Shown: positions 28,153 through 38,000, counted from the stretch's first letter. The stretch is 64,000 bases of DNA from Peribacillus simplex (GCF_001542915.1 NZ_LNNH01000003.1:1-64000); one strand, 5' to 3'. The notes: a model not told the origin generated them from the letters alone. Numbers and translations: made by a program.

Positions 28153-28224
28153 TGCCCCATACTTTCAAAAGTTAATACATGTCCGATATAATAGATTCAA
28201 GAAATGCAATTGGAGGAAAAGAAA

Positions 28225-28824
28225 TTGTCTAATAGATTAGGTTTAGTGCTCGACGTTGAAACAACTGGCTTGCGTCCCTCTTCCGATGAAATGATTGAGC
28301 TTGCCCTTATATTGTTTACCTATAATAGCGAAACCGGGGAAATCATTAACCACATTGATCAAGAATCCTTTTTAAGGGAACCAATTGGCCTTCAAGCCCG
28401 AATGAATTATGATCAAGCATTCCGGATCCATGGCATCCCTTTCAGCTCAGTTGAAGGAAAAAGCTTTCACGATGAAAAAATTAAGTCCTTCATCGCTCGT
28501 GCCGATGATATTTTCGCACATAATGCTTCATTCGATAGAAGTTTCCTTTACCAACTGTACCCTGAAGTCAATGATCAAAAATGGTTTTGCACAATGCGAA
28601 ATGTGCCTTGGAAGCAATACGGCTTCGATAATAGTAAACTGCTAACCTTACTCCAGGCACATAGAATTACCAATTTTCAAACCCATCGAGCTTTGGATGA
28701 CATTACCTACCTAATGGAGCTTTTGAGAAAACATGGCCCTGCCGGTCAACCCTATTTGAAAGACGTGATTGCTAAAAATCCGATGAAGAAATACACACCT
28801 GCTTCCCTAAAATCACGGGTATAG
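28225..28824 (+). CDS. DEDDh 3'-5' exonuclease (DnaQ/RNase T fold)
   Basis: A 199-residue exonuclease domain (PF00929). The three Exo motifs are present: Exo I DVETTG, Exo II AHNASFDRSFL and Exo III HRALDDITYL with its histidine, giving the D-E-D-D-h metal site. It removes nucleotides from 3' ends of DNA or RNA. With no polymerase or other domain attached its partner is unknown. An ATG at 28204 overlaps the ribosome binding site. TTG at 28225 lies eight bases after TTGGAGG and is taken as the start. Confidence 0.86.
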   Translation: MSNRLGLVLDVETTGLRPSSDEMIELALILFTYNSETGEIINHIDQESFLREPIGLQARMNYDQAFRIHGIPFSSVEGKSFHDEKIKSFIARADDIFAHNASFDRSFLYQLYPEVNDQKWFCTMRNVPWKQYGFDNSKLLTLLQAHRITNFQTHRALDDITYLMELLRKHGPAGQPYLKDVIAKNPMKKYTPASLKSRV

Positions 28825-28910
28825 TGTTTAATCCGTTACACACACTTGATGAAGTCAGCAAGAACTTACATACAAAGGTTCACAGACATCTGGGCAGATT
28901 GGTACTGACA

Positions 28911-28944
28911 AAATGCGGCGTCCCATCCCGGACGCCGCATTTTC
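28911..28944 (+). terminator. Terminator of the exonuclease gene
   Basis: AAATGCGGCGTCC and GGACGCCGCATTT form a 13-base perfect stem with a short loop, about 90 bases past the stop. Confidence 0.75.
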
Positions 28945-29074
28945 CATTGTTCGTTCAGCTTTACACAGGATCAGAGGAACAGCCTTTTTCCCCCTGTATT
29001 CACAAGCATGATTTTATTTCTCGTGTTTCAATCTCCAATATTCCCAAGGGCATGTGGATGGGAAGTAAGGGTCG

Positions 29075-29314
29075 ATACTGGGAAATACGGTCCAGGGGAA
29101 GACTCCGCAGGCTCAATGAAACAGTTCATGTACAAATCCTCCAACACGGTGGGCAATCTAAACGAATCTTTCGTTTTCACCCAGAGTGGAATGGAACGGA
29201 AGGCGGCGAGACTCCTGCGGGAAATGCGGTCTAGGAGAGACACCGCTGGCGCAAGCGCCGAGGCGGCTCCCCGACCGCCCGCGGAAAGCGAGCGCCTGCA
29301 GTGCAATGAAACAG
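29075..29314 (+). repeat. GC-rich interspersed repeat, full copy preceded by a partial one
   Basis: The block from 29188 to 29314 reads GGAACGGAAGGCGGCGAGAC, a central GCTGGCGCAAGCGCCGAGGC and CCGCCCGCGGAAAGCGAG, then CAATGAAACAGTTC. An abbreviated copy (GGGGAAGACTCCGCAGGCTC, then CAATGAAACAGTTC) lies just before it. Open frames across it are accidental. Confidence 0.75.
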
Positions 29315-29342
29315 TTCAAGTACAAGTTTTAAAACAAAAAAA

Positions 29343-29383
29343 ACTGTAGATGAACTCCCTTATTAACGGAGTTCATCTACAGT
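29343..29383 (-). terminator. Terminator of the YhgE/Pip gene
   Basis: ACTGTAGATGAACTCC and GGAGTTCATCTACAGT form a perfect 16-base stem, followed on the minus strand by a run of eight T, 32 bases past the stop. Confidence 0.9.
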
Positions 29384-29414
29384 ATGCTGTACCCCATCCT
29401 GGGGCCGTTTTTTG

Positions 29415-31805
29415 TTATTCGATTGTCTCTTCCTTGTTTTCATCCGTTGCGTGCAATTTCCTGAACCGATAAATGAAGTAAAGAAGAGATAAGACTAACG
29501 CGACTACAAGGAATATTGCCAGGATGCTTAGATTATGCCACATGAAGCTATAATCGCCTGTTGAAATGACTGCCCTAAATGCATTGATCGAATACGTCAT
29601 CGGTAGGAAAGGTGTGAAACCTTGCAGGAATCCTGGAACCAATTCATTCGGGAAGGTCCCCCCGCTGCTTGTCAATTGAAGAATCAAGATCAACAACGCG
29701 ATAAACCTCCCAGGATTATCCAATGCCGAACCAAGGAACTGAATGATCGCCATGAATGTACAGCTAGCAAGGATACTTACTGCGAAAAATAGCGGTAAGC
29801 TCGTAACCTCGATTCCCAGTCCTAGAATCAGAATCGAATCGACCAATATGGCTTGACAGATTCCTATAAGGGCCATGACGCTATACTTACTGATGAACCA
29901 ACTGAATCCATTTGCAGGCTTAACGGCAGGCTCCCTTAGCTTGAAAATGATCGTCAGGACGATCGCCCCGATGAATAAACTCAAGGAAATGAGATACGGT
30001 GCAAAGCTTGTGCCATAGTTTGGGACGTTATGGATCGGCAATTTATCCACTTTAACTGGACTTGCAAACATATCATATACATCATCATTTGATTTTATTT
30101 TGCCAGCTTCATCTGCGCCATCCTTCAATTCATCATGCAATTCTTCCGATCCATCAGATAGTTTGGCGATGCCATCTTGCAGCTTAATCGCTCCGTTCGC
30201 CAAATCCCCCATTCCATTTGTCAAGCTCGATGAGCCTTCTTTCAGCCTATCCGTTCCGGTAATCAAACTTTTGGAACCTTCGGAAAGCTGAGAGGTGCCG
30301 CTCGATAACTGCTTGGAGCCATCTTCAAGCTGATCAAGCCCGTTAACCAGGTTGTTGCTGCCATCGGTTAACTGTCCAAGGCCGTTTTGTGCGGCATTGA
30401 TACTTTCGCCAAATGTTGTCAATCCGGCTACCAATTGACCTTGACCGTCTTTTAGCTCATTCGCCCCGCCGGCAAGTTTATCTTGAGCTTGCTTCAATTG
30501 ATTAAAACCACCGTTCAGCGCACTTGCCCCTTCACCTAATTGAGCTGCTCCGTCGTTTAAATTGTTGCCTCCCTTGGCAATTTCGGATGCGCTCGCCGAA
30601 AGCTTTCCAACCCCTTCGGAAACTCCTTTACTTCCTTCGCTGATACGGGAGAGCGAGGCAATCACTCCATCCAGCCGTGCTTTCTCGGCGGGATCTTCCG
30701 TGCTTTCGGATTGTTGTTTCATACCGGAAATAACTTCTTCCAAACCGGCTGTAACTTCAGCTGCCCCAGCTCTCGCATCACCTGTAGCTGCACTCCATTC
30801 GGATAAGGAGCCTGAAAGCTGACTAGCACCGGCAGCGACACCATTTGCTCCCTCAGTCAAAGCTGGCAGCTTTTCTTCGATCTGATTGAAACCAGCTAAT
30901 GACTGCTGCAAGCCGTTGGCCAATTCACCGGTTCCTGCTTCGGATTTTTTGGCACCCTCCAAAAGCCGGGATTGTCCGTCTTTCATTTGACCGACACCAG
31001 AGCTAAACTGTTGCAATCCTTGATTCAGTTCTTTTGACCCTGCTGCTGCCGAACCAATTCCATTGGAAAAGGTCAAAGATTTTTCGGCCAATTTTTCGAG
31101 ATTTTCATGAATTTCAACTGAACCGGAATGAACCGAATCAATTCCGTCTTCCACTTTTTTGGAGCCTTCTTTAGCAGAGTTAATACCTTCACCAAGTTCA
31201 GTTGATCCGTTTTTAACGGTATCCGTTCCATCTTTTAACTTCCCGGCACCATCACTGGCACTTTTTAATCCGTCAGCAACTTCGTTCAAATTGTCAAACA
31301 TGGATTCCGCGTACGTCTTCGTAACAGCTGACGATACTTCCCCTTTGATTCTTTCAGTAGCTGCATCTCCGATTTTCGTAGATATATAGTTAAACCCCTC
31401 GTTAGAGGTGTAAATTAAATCGAGTTTCTCCGGATTATCCTCTTGCAAAGTCGTTGCATTTTTGGAAAAGTTTTTCGGTATCTCTATTTTCATGTAATAA
31501 TCTTGGTTTTCAAGACCTTCATTTGCTTCTTTTTGAGTGACGAAGTGCCAATCAAAGTCATTTTTATCGTTTAACTCCTTCACAAGGTCTTTTCCGATTG
31601 TGAGTTCCGTATCATTGAACTCGGCTCCCTCATCCATATTGACGATAGCAACCGGCAATTGGTCCACCTTGCCATATGGATCCCAAAACGCCCAAAGGAA
31701 TGTTCCACTGTATAGTAAAGGAATCAATATGATCCCGATAATGGAAATGAGTATCATGGGATGCTTGATGATTGCTGAAAATTCACCCTTTAAAGATTTG
31801 GACAC
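29415..31805 (-). CDS. YhgE/Pip family membrane protein
   Basis: A protein of about 796 residues of the YhgE/Pip family (Pip is the Lactococcus phage infection protein; the C-terminal half resembles ABC-2 type permeases). One membrane segment lies near residues 20-42. A large outside domain follows, then about 400 residues of seven-residue repeats of the form LxxGxxx (for example GANELKDGQGQLVAG and GTSQLSEGSKSLITG), and five or six membrane segments in the last 200 residues. It stands alone. A role in secretion or cell-surface integrity is inferred from the family. The frame opens with TTG (31814), but GTG at 31805 has better spacing from GGGAGG. Confidence 0.87.
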   Translation of the reverse strand: MSKSLKGEFSAIIKHPMILISIIGIILIPLLYSGTFLWAFWDPYGKVDQLPVAIVNMDEGAEFNDTELTIGKDLVKELNDKNDFDWHFVTQKEANEGLENQDYYMKIEIPKNFSKNATTLQEDNPEKLDLIYTSNEGFNYISTKIGDAATERIKGEVSSAVTKTYAESMFDNLNEVADGLKSASDGAGKLKDGTDTVKNGSTELGEGINSAKEGSKKVEDGIDSVHSGSVEIHENLEKLAEKSLTFSNGIGSAAAGSKELNQGLQQFSSGVGQMKDGQSRLLEGAKKSEAGTGELANGLQQSLAGFNQIEEKLPALTEGANGVAAGASQLSGSLSEWSAATGDARAGAAEVTAGLEEVISGMKQQSESTEDPAEKARLDGVIASLSRISEGSKGVSEGVGKLSASASEIAKGGNNLNDGAAQLGEGASALNGGFNQLKQAQDKLAGGANELKDGQGQLVAGLTTFGESINAAQNGLGQLTDGSNNLVNGLDQLEDGSKQLSSGTSQLSEGSKSLITGTDRLKEGSSSLTNGMGDLANGAIKLQDGIAKLSDGSEELHDELKDGADEAGKIKSNDDVYDMFASPVKVDKLPIHNVPNYGTSFAPYLISLSLFIGAIVLTIIFKLREPAVKPANGFSWFISKYSVMALIGICQAILVDSILILGLGIEVTSLPLFFAVSILASCTFMAIIQFLGSALDNPGRFIALLILILQLTSSGGTFPNELVPGFLQGFTPFLPMTYSINAFRAVISTGDYSFMWHNLSILAIFLVVALVLSLLYFIYRFRKLHATDENKEETIE

Positions 31806-32070
31806 ACTTACCAAGTCCTCCCTTTACGGCAATATTGCCGTTTGTATGTTGGATTGCATCTAAAATTTATCGTTACGTTCATTCTTTTCCAAAAAAATGA
31901 TAATAACTGACCGTATTGTTCATTTGGTCATTCATAGGATTGAATATAACATTTATCCTGCCTTTTATCAATATTTTTTCATTTTCCCCATTCTAACTTT
32001 TGCTACTTAAATCCCTATTCCTTTACAGCTCAACATCAACAATGGGCGGCGCACCTCGAAACATATTTCC
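31806..32070. other. Intergenic region upstream of the YhgE gene
   Basis: About 265 bases, AT-rich, presumably holding the YhgE promoter. I see no clear operator or other element. Confidence 0.4.
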
Positions 32071-32102
32071 AAAAAAAGGCATCCGGAATATCGGATGCCC
32101 TT
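32071..32102 (-). terminator. Terminator of the nitronate monooxygenase gene
   Basis: On the minus strand GGCATCCGATATTCCGGATGCC is a near-continuous palindrome followed by seven T. Confidence 0.85.
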
Positions 32103-32153
32103 GCCTTCTTCTATAAAAATTATTTCCAAATAACTAAATGAAGCGCTTTCATA

Positions 32154-33152
32154 TCATTTGGAAGTGATGCCCGTTAACTTTTCCGCCTGCCTAGTCAATT
32201 TATCCAATGAATCCCGATACTCTTTTTCCAGTTGCTTTATGATGTCTGCAGCTGTATCGATTTTTTTTATCGCTCCAACGCCATGTCCGGCTGACCAAAT
32301 GTCACGCCACGCTTTTGATTCGGAAGTTTTGGACATGCTGTCGAAATCCACCTTTTCTTTTTTGGCTAATTGCTCGGGGTCCATGCCTGCCTTTTTGATG
32401 CTTGGCTTCAGCATATTGCAATTCACGCCTGAAAAAGCATCAGTCAAGATGATATCATCATGATCCGAATCGACAAGCATTTCACGATACTCATCATTCG
32501 CCCTGCTCTCCTTCGCTACGATAAAACGCGTTCCCATATATGCAAGATCCGCTCCTGCGGCTTGAGCAGCCAAGATGCTGTGACCCGTACTTATCGAACC
32601 AGCGAGCAATATGATGCCGTCCCAGAATGTCCTGACGCTGTCCACAAACGCAAAGCTATTGATTTCACCCGCATGGCCCCCAGCTCCAGCAGCTACCAAG
32701 ATCAATCCATCGACACCGGAATCGGCAGCTTTTTTGGCAAACTCCACACTGCTGACATCCGAAAAGACTAATCCGCCATAGCTATGTACGACGTCCACCA
32801 CATGTTTAGGGGACCCCAATGATGTAATGATGATGGGAGGTTGATGTTTTTTGACTAGTTCCAATTCTTCTTCCAGACGGCTATATGTACGATGGACAAC
32901 CATGTTCATTGCCCATGGTGCAATCTTGCTGTTCGGATCTTTATCCTTTGCCGCCTTCAATGTATCGCTTATTTCGCCCATCCATTGGTCAAGCATCTCT
33001 ATCGGGCGGGCATTTGGCGCTGGAAAAGAACCAATCACACCATTCAAACAACATTCTTTCACTAACTCAGGACCCGATATCAAGAACATGGGTGCAGAGA
33101 TGACTGGCAGAGATAATTGATTCCACCACTGTTCAGGCAAAGTTCTACTCAT
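32154..33152 (-). CDS. Nitronate monooxygenase family protein
   Basis: A 332-residue FMN-binding TIM barrel of the nitronate monooxygenase / 2-nitropropane dioxygenase family (PF03060). The start LSLPVISAPMFLISGPELV and the FMN-phosphate region VAAGAGGHAGEIN, LLAGSISTGHSILAAQ and GADLAYMGTRFI are typical. Members oxidise alkyl nitronates such as propionate 3-nitronate to carbonyl compounds; some relatives are enoyl reductases or have unknown substrates. GGGAGG lies eight bases before the ATG. Monocistronic. Confidence 0.86.
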   Translation of the reverse strand: MSRTLPEQWWNQLSLPVISAPMFLISGPELVKECCLNGVIGSFPAPNARPIEMLDQWMGEISDTLKAAKDKDPNSKIAPWAMNMVVHRTYSRLEEELELVKKHQPPIIITSLGSPKHVVDVVHSYGGLVFSDVSSVEFAKKAADSGVDGLILVAAGAGGHAGEINSFAFVDSVRTFWDGIILLAGSISTGHSILAAQAAGADLAYMGTRFIVAKESRANDEYREMLVDSDHDDIILTDAFSGVNCNMLKPSIKKAGMDPEQLAKKEKVDFDSMSKTSESKAWRDIWSAGHGVGAIKKIDTAADIIKQLEKEYRDSLDKLTRQAEKLTGITSK

Positions 33153-33284
33153 CTACGAAACCTCCCGCTATTAATATATTACCAAAATATAACTTAACAA
33201 GATTATCATACTTCTAAAATGCGGAATTTTCAAGAAATTAATTACGCTGACTTCTATTCTGATGGAAAGAAAAAGATTTCAATT

Positions 33285-33320
33285 AAAAAACCGTATATGG
33301 AAAATGCTCCATATACGGTT
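33285..33320 (-). terminator. Terminator of the HAD phosphatase gene
   Basis: AACCGTATATGGA and TCCATATACGGTT form a 13-base stem, followed on the minus strand by a run of T. Confidence 0.85.
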
Positions 33321-33325
33321 TCGAT

Positions 33326-34069
33326 TTAATTGGTAAGGACCCATTTACGAATGGCCTTTGCTACACCATCTTCTTCATTCGTCGCTGTGACCCAATCCGC
33401 TTTTTCCTTCACTTTAGCTTGTGCATTTCCCATCGCGACTCCCATTTTCGCCTCGGAAATCATCGCTAGATCATTAAGGCTGTCTCCGACTGCCATTACC
33501 TGATCCATCGTGATATTAAGCAATGAACAAACGAGCGTTATCGCTTTCGCTTTATTTACGCCCCTGGCATTGACTTCAATATTCGTGGGACTTGAATTGC
33601 TGATTTCCAGATTGCCTCTTGATACCAATTCATCCATGATGATTTTGCGGGTTGCTTCATCTTCTGTATCAAATCCGAATTTAAGCCATTCGGAATCGGT
33701 GATTTTTTCAGGCATTTCAGCTCTGTACACATTATCGCAGCTAATGGCCCAAAAATGCGTGCCATGCTTTTGGCTTAATTCCCACATCCATTGAACGGAC
33801 TCTGTATCCACGATATTTCTTTCGACCAGTTTTCCTTGATTATCATAAATCTCGCTTCCATTTACCGTAATGAGATAAGATCTGAGTGCCATTGACTTTG
33901 CAAAATCACTGCATGTCGCATAAGACCTTCCTGTGCTCAATACAACAAACACGCCTTGCTCTTCTGCTTCTTTGATCGCTTTCCGATTTTCTTCGGAAAT
34001 CTCCCCGGCTCGATTCAGGAGTGTTCCATCCATGTCTAACGCGACCAGCTTAATATCTGGTTTCATCAT
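33326..34069 (-). CDS. Cof-type HAD phosphatase
   Basis: A 247-residue haloacid dehalogenase-like hydrolase of the Cof/type IIB subgroup (PF08282). Motif I is ALDMDGTLLN with the nucleophile and acid aspartates, motif II VLSTGRS, motif III the lysine near NKAKAI and motif IV AVGDSLNDLAMI. Members dephosphorylate sugar phosphates, FMN or pyridoxal phosphate; the substrate is not predictable. AAAGGGTG lies before two adjacent ATGs (34069, 34066); the GTG at 34078 is inside the ribosome binding site. Confidence 0.87.
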   Translation of the reverse strand: MMKPDIKLVALDMDGTLLNRAGEISEENRKAIKEAEEQGVFVVLSTGRSYATCSDFAKSMALRSYLITVNGSEIYDNQGKLVERNIVDTESVQWMWELSQKHGTHFWAISCDNVYRAEMPEKITDSEWLKFGFDTEDEATRKIIMDELVSRGNLEISNSSPTNIEVNARGVNKAKAITLVCSLLNITMDQVMAVGDSLNDLAMISEAKMGVAMGNAQAKVKEKADWVTATNEEDGVAKAIRKWVLTN

Positions 34070-34282
34070 TTTCTTCACCCTTTCGTAAAACCTTCTCTAT
34101 GTACCTCATACCATGATAGCTTATTTTGTGATTACAAGGAAAGAACGTGATTGATTGAACAGGTTTCTTCCAGCAAGATTTTGCTTATCCTACTTCTACG
34201 TCATCATTTTGAAAGCGAGGTCAAGAATGACCATGACCTCCGCCAATCCAAATTGACGAAGAAACAAGATATACGGACATAT

Positions 34283-35278
34283 CTATTCCTTCTCTTTTTC
34301 CATTTCATCCAATTCTTGTTTGATTTGTCCCTCCCATTTAGGAACTCCGTCATTTTCATCGAATTCGATAATGACATCCGTTACTCCCCGTTCCTTGAAT
34401 ATTTCATCAAACAGTCGATCTTTAATGTCATCCGCTTCGGCAATCGAAATATGGGGATCAAGCTCCACTTCCAATTCAACGTGAAAGTCTTCGCCTTCTT
34501 TTAGTACCGCAAGTTTCTGGATATCCCTTACATCCGGATCACTCATGACCATGCTTCCGATTTTTTGCCGCATTTCTATATCTGCTTCTCCAAGAGCGCC
34601 TGCTGCATTATCAAGGAAAACCCGGCCAACCACGTAGAACATACCAAGGCCAATCATGACAGAAGCGACACCTTCCGCTTGAATGAAGGGGGTGAAGTTC
34701 GCTAACAAAATGGCAAGAATCGCAAGAAGTCCACCGCCGGTAGCTACCATATCTTCCATGAAAACAAGTTTCGTCGCTGGTTTTGCCCGCTTCAAACCAG
34801 CAAAACTTTTAAAGATGATCGCTGTGCCTGTTGCTTCGATACCAGTCTCATGCACGACTTCCTTCATCGCTTTAAATAATACATATGATTCCAGCACGAC
34901 AGCCAAGGTTAAAACGGACAAGTTAATGATGATTCCAGTAGAATGTACAGGATGCAAAATGTGGTGAAAGCCCTCTTTGATCGTTTCATAGGACATGATT
35001 CCGACAACAAGCACTGCACCTAAAAGGACGAGATTGACCAGACGGCCGAATCCATCCGGAAATCGTTCTGTTGGTGATTTTTTACTTAATGCAGAACCGA
35101 TGAATACGAAAAACTGGTTTGCGGCATCGCCCAACGTATGTAATGTTTCCGCAAACATAGCGACATTTCCAGTCATGAAATAAGCTATTCCCTTTAAGAC
35201 GGCAATGATGCTATTCACGCAGGCAGCAGTGAATGCCGATTTATTGCCTTGCTTTAATAATTGAAACAATTCCTTCAA
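34283..35278 (-). CDS. Cation diffusion facilitator family transporter
   Basis: A 331-residue CDF protein (PF01545), close to the SLC30A9/YdbO-like branch. It has six membrane segments in the first 220 residues; AMFAETLHTLGDAANQ holds the H-x3-D of the second helix and VFMEDMVATGGG the acidic residues of the fifth. A cytoplasmic metal-dimerisation domain follows (KLAVLKEGEDFHVELEVELDP). It probably exports zinc, iron or another divalent metal with proton antiport. Start is TTG after GGGGGA, supported by length. It stands alone. The gap 34070-34282 has nothing recognised. Confidence 0.86.
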   Translation of the reverse strand: MKELFQLLKQGNKSAFTAACVNSIIAVLKGIAYFMTGNVAMFAETLHTLGDAANQFFVFIGSALSKKSPTERFPDGFGRLVNLVLLGAVLVVGIMSYETIKEGFHHILHPVHSTGIIINLSVLTLAVVLESYVLFKAMKEVVHETGIEATGTAIIFKSFAGLKRAKPATKLVFMEDMVATGGGLLAILAILLANFTPFIQAEGVASVMIGLGMFYVVGRVFLDNAAGALGEADIEMRQKIGSMVMSDPDVRDIQKLAVLKEGEDFHVELEVELDPHISIAEADDIKDRLFDEIFKERGVTDVIIEFDENDGVPKWEGQIKQELDEMEKEKE

Positions 35279-35503
35279 TAAGAGTCCCCCCAGTTTTTTT
35301 TATTAATCCTTTATCATAATGTATTATCCCCAACACTCGATTAGATGAAACCACAATAGGGAAAAACGACGTTGCTTTCTATCCAATTGGTTACCTTCTA
35401 TATTTCGGGACAAGCTGGAAGGCTCGGACACCCTTAATTGATTATTGCGGCACAAAAACTGGCAGTAAGCACTTTGCCTACCGCCTATCAGGTCATATAT
35501 GGT

Positions 35504-36259
35504 TCAGGCTTCCACCCGTTTCACTAGCTTTGATGGATTATTGACTTTATATCGGATTTCTTTATCGTATTTCTTATCGACCACTTTACCATCAAATTCA
35601 ATTTCGTCGCCGATCGATAGCTCAGCTTTTTTCAATGTCTTGCTATACCCGCACCAAGCGTCGCCGATCGACAGCTCTGGTTCCGTCGTAACTTTGACAT
35701 TCGACAGCAGGATAACTTCATCTTCCTCACCAGTAAAATGGTTCATTTTCGCCGTGAATTCCTTGACTGTTGCATTAAAATGCACTTTTTCAGCTGGTAA
35801 ATCCAATTTTGGTTTCGCTGTCGCCTTTTTGCTTTTCGTTTTTGCCTTTTTTGGTTCCTCACTTAATGGATCGGAAGGTTGCGATATGGGAGCCTCTGTC
35901 CCCTTTTCATTTTCACTTGAAATGGCCGTCATGTCGGTAACAGGACCGCTCAACAACTCTTTTCCGAAATTGGAACTTTGCATTTCCTTTAAGTAGGAAG
36001 GATGGATACAGCTGAGCTTTCCATTTTCAAATTCAACGACAACCGTATCAAGTCCGTTCCCATATTGTTCGTACCCTGCCAATTTTACCTTTCCTTGATA
36101 GCTGCCGCTTTTATATACCAGTTCCCTTTTTACCGATCGGGCAGTGAACAATTTCCATTCCAACCCTTTGGAAATATAATCTTCATCATCAACAAAAGTG
36201 ATAAATTCGCCTTTCGGGACAATATAATGAATCAATTCTTCAGCTGGAGTTTCAGCCAC
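35504..36259 (-). CDS. Hypothetical two-part protein with lysine-rich linker
   Basis: I do not recognise this protein. It is 251 residues, soluble, without signal peptide. The N-terminal part (about 1-105) is beta-rich, with short repeats of charged strands. A linker at about 110-155 is rich in serine, proline, glutamate and then lysine (KKAKTKSKKATAKPK). The C-terminal part (about 160-245) has a strand pattern that suggests a small barrel (LSIGDAWCGYSK, LSIGDEIEFDGKVVDKKY), perhaps an OB fold; that is inference. A basic linker plus a small barrel could mean nucleic-acid binding. The GTG at 36259 lies eight bases after AGGAG. Monocistronic. Confidence 0.65.
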   Translation of the reverse strand: MAETPAEELIHYIVPKGEFITFVDDEDYISKGLEWKLFTARSVKRELVYKSGSYQGKVKLAGYEQYGNGLDTVVVEFENGKLSCIHPSYLKEMQSSNFGKELLSGPVTDMTAISSENEKGTEAPISQPSDPLSEEPKKAKTKSKKATAKPKLDLPAEKVHFNATVKEFTAKMNHFTGEEDEVILLSNVKVTTEPELSIGDAWCGYSKTLKKAELSIGDEIEFDGKVVDKKYDKEIRYKVNNPSKLVKRVEA

Positions 36260-36354
36260 AGTCACCACTCCTAATTTTATATATATGTTTATATTCTAGC
36301 AAAGGATCTCAAAGATGCAAATGAATCATGATCATAAGTTCAACGAGAATGACG

Positions 36355-36515
36355 AAGAGGCTCCCCAACTGCCTTTGGAAGGGCGAGCACCGTAGTGGTA
36401 AGCAACGGTCTACGTACACGGTGGGTTTTCACGCAGAGCGGAATGAATGGGTCATGGTAATAACGATAAAACGGTTGCGGGGCCCCTGGGGAAATGCGGT
36501 CTAGGAAGAGACCCA
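36355..36515. repeat. Degenerate copy of the GC-rich interspersed repeat
   Basis: GAGGCTCCCCAACTGCC, AAGGGCGAGCACC, TTTTCACGCAGAGCGGAATG and GGGGAAATGCGGTCTAGGAA all match parts of the copy at 29.08-29.31 kb, in a different order and with many changes. Confidence 0.55.
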
Positions 36516-36534
36516 CACTCATAAAAAAGCCGGA

Positions 36535-36575
36535 TATCAAAAAGGGCTGCCCCTTAAGGAACAACCCTTTTTATC
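36535..36575 (-). terminator. Terminator of the amino-acid permease gene
   Basis: On the minus strand AAAAGGGTTGTTCCTT and AAGGGGCAGCCCTTTT pair with G-T wobbles, followed by T. It lies 30 bases past the permease stop. Confidence 0.7.
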
Positions 36576-36602
36576 GAATATTCACTCTACCATTGCCGTG
36601 GT

Positions 36603-38000
36603 CTATTGAATTTTTTTCAGTTGTTCTCGTGGTTCAGGAATGATGGCGGCTCTTTTATGATAAAACAGAAAGTATGATCCGATAACGAGAACCGTGAGAA
36701 GGGTCGTCAGAAAGAATTGCAACCGCATGGAATCGATGAACGCTTGTGCGGCAAAAATGATGAATAAGGCGGCAATCGTGGCGTAGGTTAAGTAAGGGAA
36801 TAGCCACATTTTCACTTTGAGTGTTCCTGGATTTTCTTTTTCGGTCTTTTTCCTTAGGTACAAATGAGAAAAAGCGATGAAGATATACATGATCATGGTA
36901 ACTCCACCCGAGCTATTTGCGAGAAATGCAAATAATTTATCAGGGGAGACAAATTTAAATGTTGTGCACACATAGGCAAAGAACACACTGGCCATTAAAG
37001 CCCAGATCGGGATTCCCCGCTTATTGACGCGTGAAAGGATTTTTGGTGCATCTCCTTTTTTTGATAAGGAATACAGCATACGAGAGCTTGTATATAGTCC
37101 AGAATTCAAAACGGATAGCAACGAGATGAAGATTACGAAATTCATGACTTGACCCGCGGCAGGAAGTCCTGCCATATCGAATACGCTGGCATAGGGGGTT
37201 TTCAATAACTCATTTGCTCCTTGCGGGATCAAGATGACCAATACAGTAACTGACCCGACAAAGAAAAGGAGCAGACGCCATACAACCGCGTTAATGGCCC
37301 TAATGATATTTTTTTCAGGGTTTTCCGATTCTCCTGCTGCAATGGCCGCAACTTCACTGCCTGATAACGAGAAAGTAATGAAGATGACACTCAGGAGTAC
37401 GGGAAGAAAGCCATTAGGGAAAAATCCCCCTTCGTTTGAAATGTTGGAAAGGCCAGGTGATTCGAATGCTGGCACAAATCCAAATATCATGGCAGCACCG
37501 AGAAATAAAAAGATAACGATGGCCGTAACTTTCATAAAGGCTAACCAGTATTCAAATTCCCCGTAGGCTTTGACCGAATAGATATTCGTGATGGTCATCA
37601 AAATGGGGAAAGATAAACTAGCTGCCCACATGGGGATGGAAGGATACCAATCGTTTACCATCGTACCCAATAAAGTCGTTTCAATGGCAATGATGATGAC
37701 CCAGTTGAACCAGTACAGCCAGCCAATCGTATATCCGGCCCAAGGACCAAACGCCTGATGTGCATAGGTTGAAAAGGAACCGCTATCAGGATTCACCACA
37801 GCCATTTCACCTAGCATGCGCATGATAAGTACGATCATCAGACCTGCAATGATATAAGAAAAAATAGCGCCTGGTCCTGCGGAAACAATGATCGTGCCGC
37901 TTCCGATAAATAAGCCTGCCCCGATAACCCCGCCGATGGAGATCATGGTCACATGTCTGGTCTTGAGACCATGCTTCAATTCATTCGATTGCAAAGCCAC
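36603..38000 (-). CDS. Amino-acid permease, GabP-like (APC family)
   Basis: An APC-superfamily permease (PF00324) of about 465 residues with twelve membrane segments. The N terminus GLKTRHVTMISIGGVIGAGLF and the following SGSFSTYAHQAFGPWAGYTIGWLYWF match the gamma-aminobutyrate/aromatic permease group. Length and C-terminal half (LNSGLYTSSRMLYSLSKKGDAP, KIKMWLFPYLTY-like region) are very like Bacillus GabP. Uptake of GABA or a related amino acid is likely but not proven. The frame opens at 38012; ATG there abuts AAAGG, so the GTG at 38000 is a better start. It is monocistronic. Confidence 0.85.
   Translation of the reverse strand: MALQSNELKHGLKTRHVTMISIGGVIGAGLFIGSGTIIVSAGPGAIFSYIIAGLMIVLIMRMLGEMAVVNPDSGSFSTYAHQAFGPWAGYTIGWLYWFNWVIIIAIETTLLGTMVNDWYPSIPMWAASLSFPILMTITNIYSVKAYGEFEYWLAFMKVTAIVIFLFLGAAMIFGFVPAFESPGLSNISNEGGFFPNGFLPVLLSVIFITFSLSGSEVAAIAAGESENPEKNIIRAINAVVWRLLLFFVGSVTVLVILIPQGANELLKTPYASVFDMAGLPAAGQVMNFVIFISLLSVLNSGLYTSSRMLYSLSKKGDAPKILSRVNKRGIPIWALMASVFFAYVCTTFKFVSPDKLFAFLANSSGGVTMIMYIFIAFSHLYLRKKTEKENPGTLKVKMWLFPYLTYATIAALFIIFAAQAFIDSMRLQFFLTTLLTVLVIGSYFLFYHKRAAIIPEPREQLKKIQ

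Larger units (their letters stand above)
28825..29414. other. Gap with terminators and GC-rich repeat
   Basis: No gene. In order it holds the exonuclease terminator (28911-28944), a partial and a full copy of the GC-rich interspersed repeat (29075-29314) and the terminator of the minus-strand YhgE-like gene (29343-29383). Confidence 0.6.

Noticed and set aside
28976-29306. Open frames across the GC-rich repeat
   Set aside because: They are created by repeat composition and have no ribosome binding site or family.
30100-31389. Plus-strand open frames opposite the YhgE gene
   Set aside because: They mirror the repetitive coding sequence of the YhgE protein and are rich in P and S as expected for an antisense shadow.
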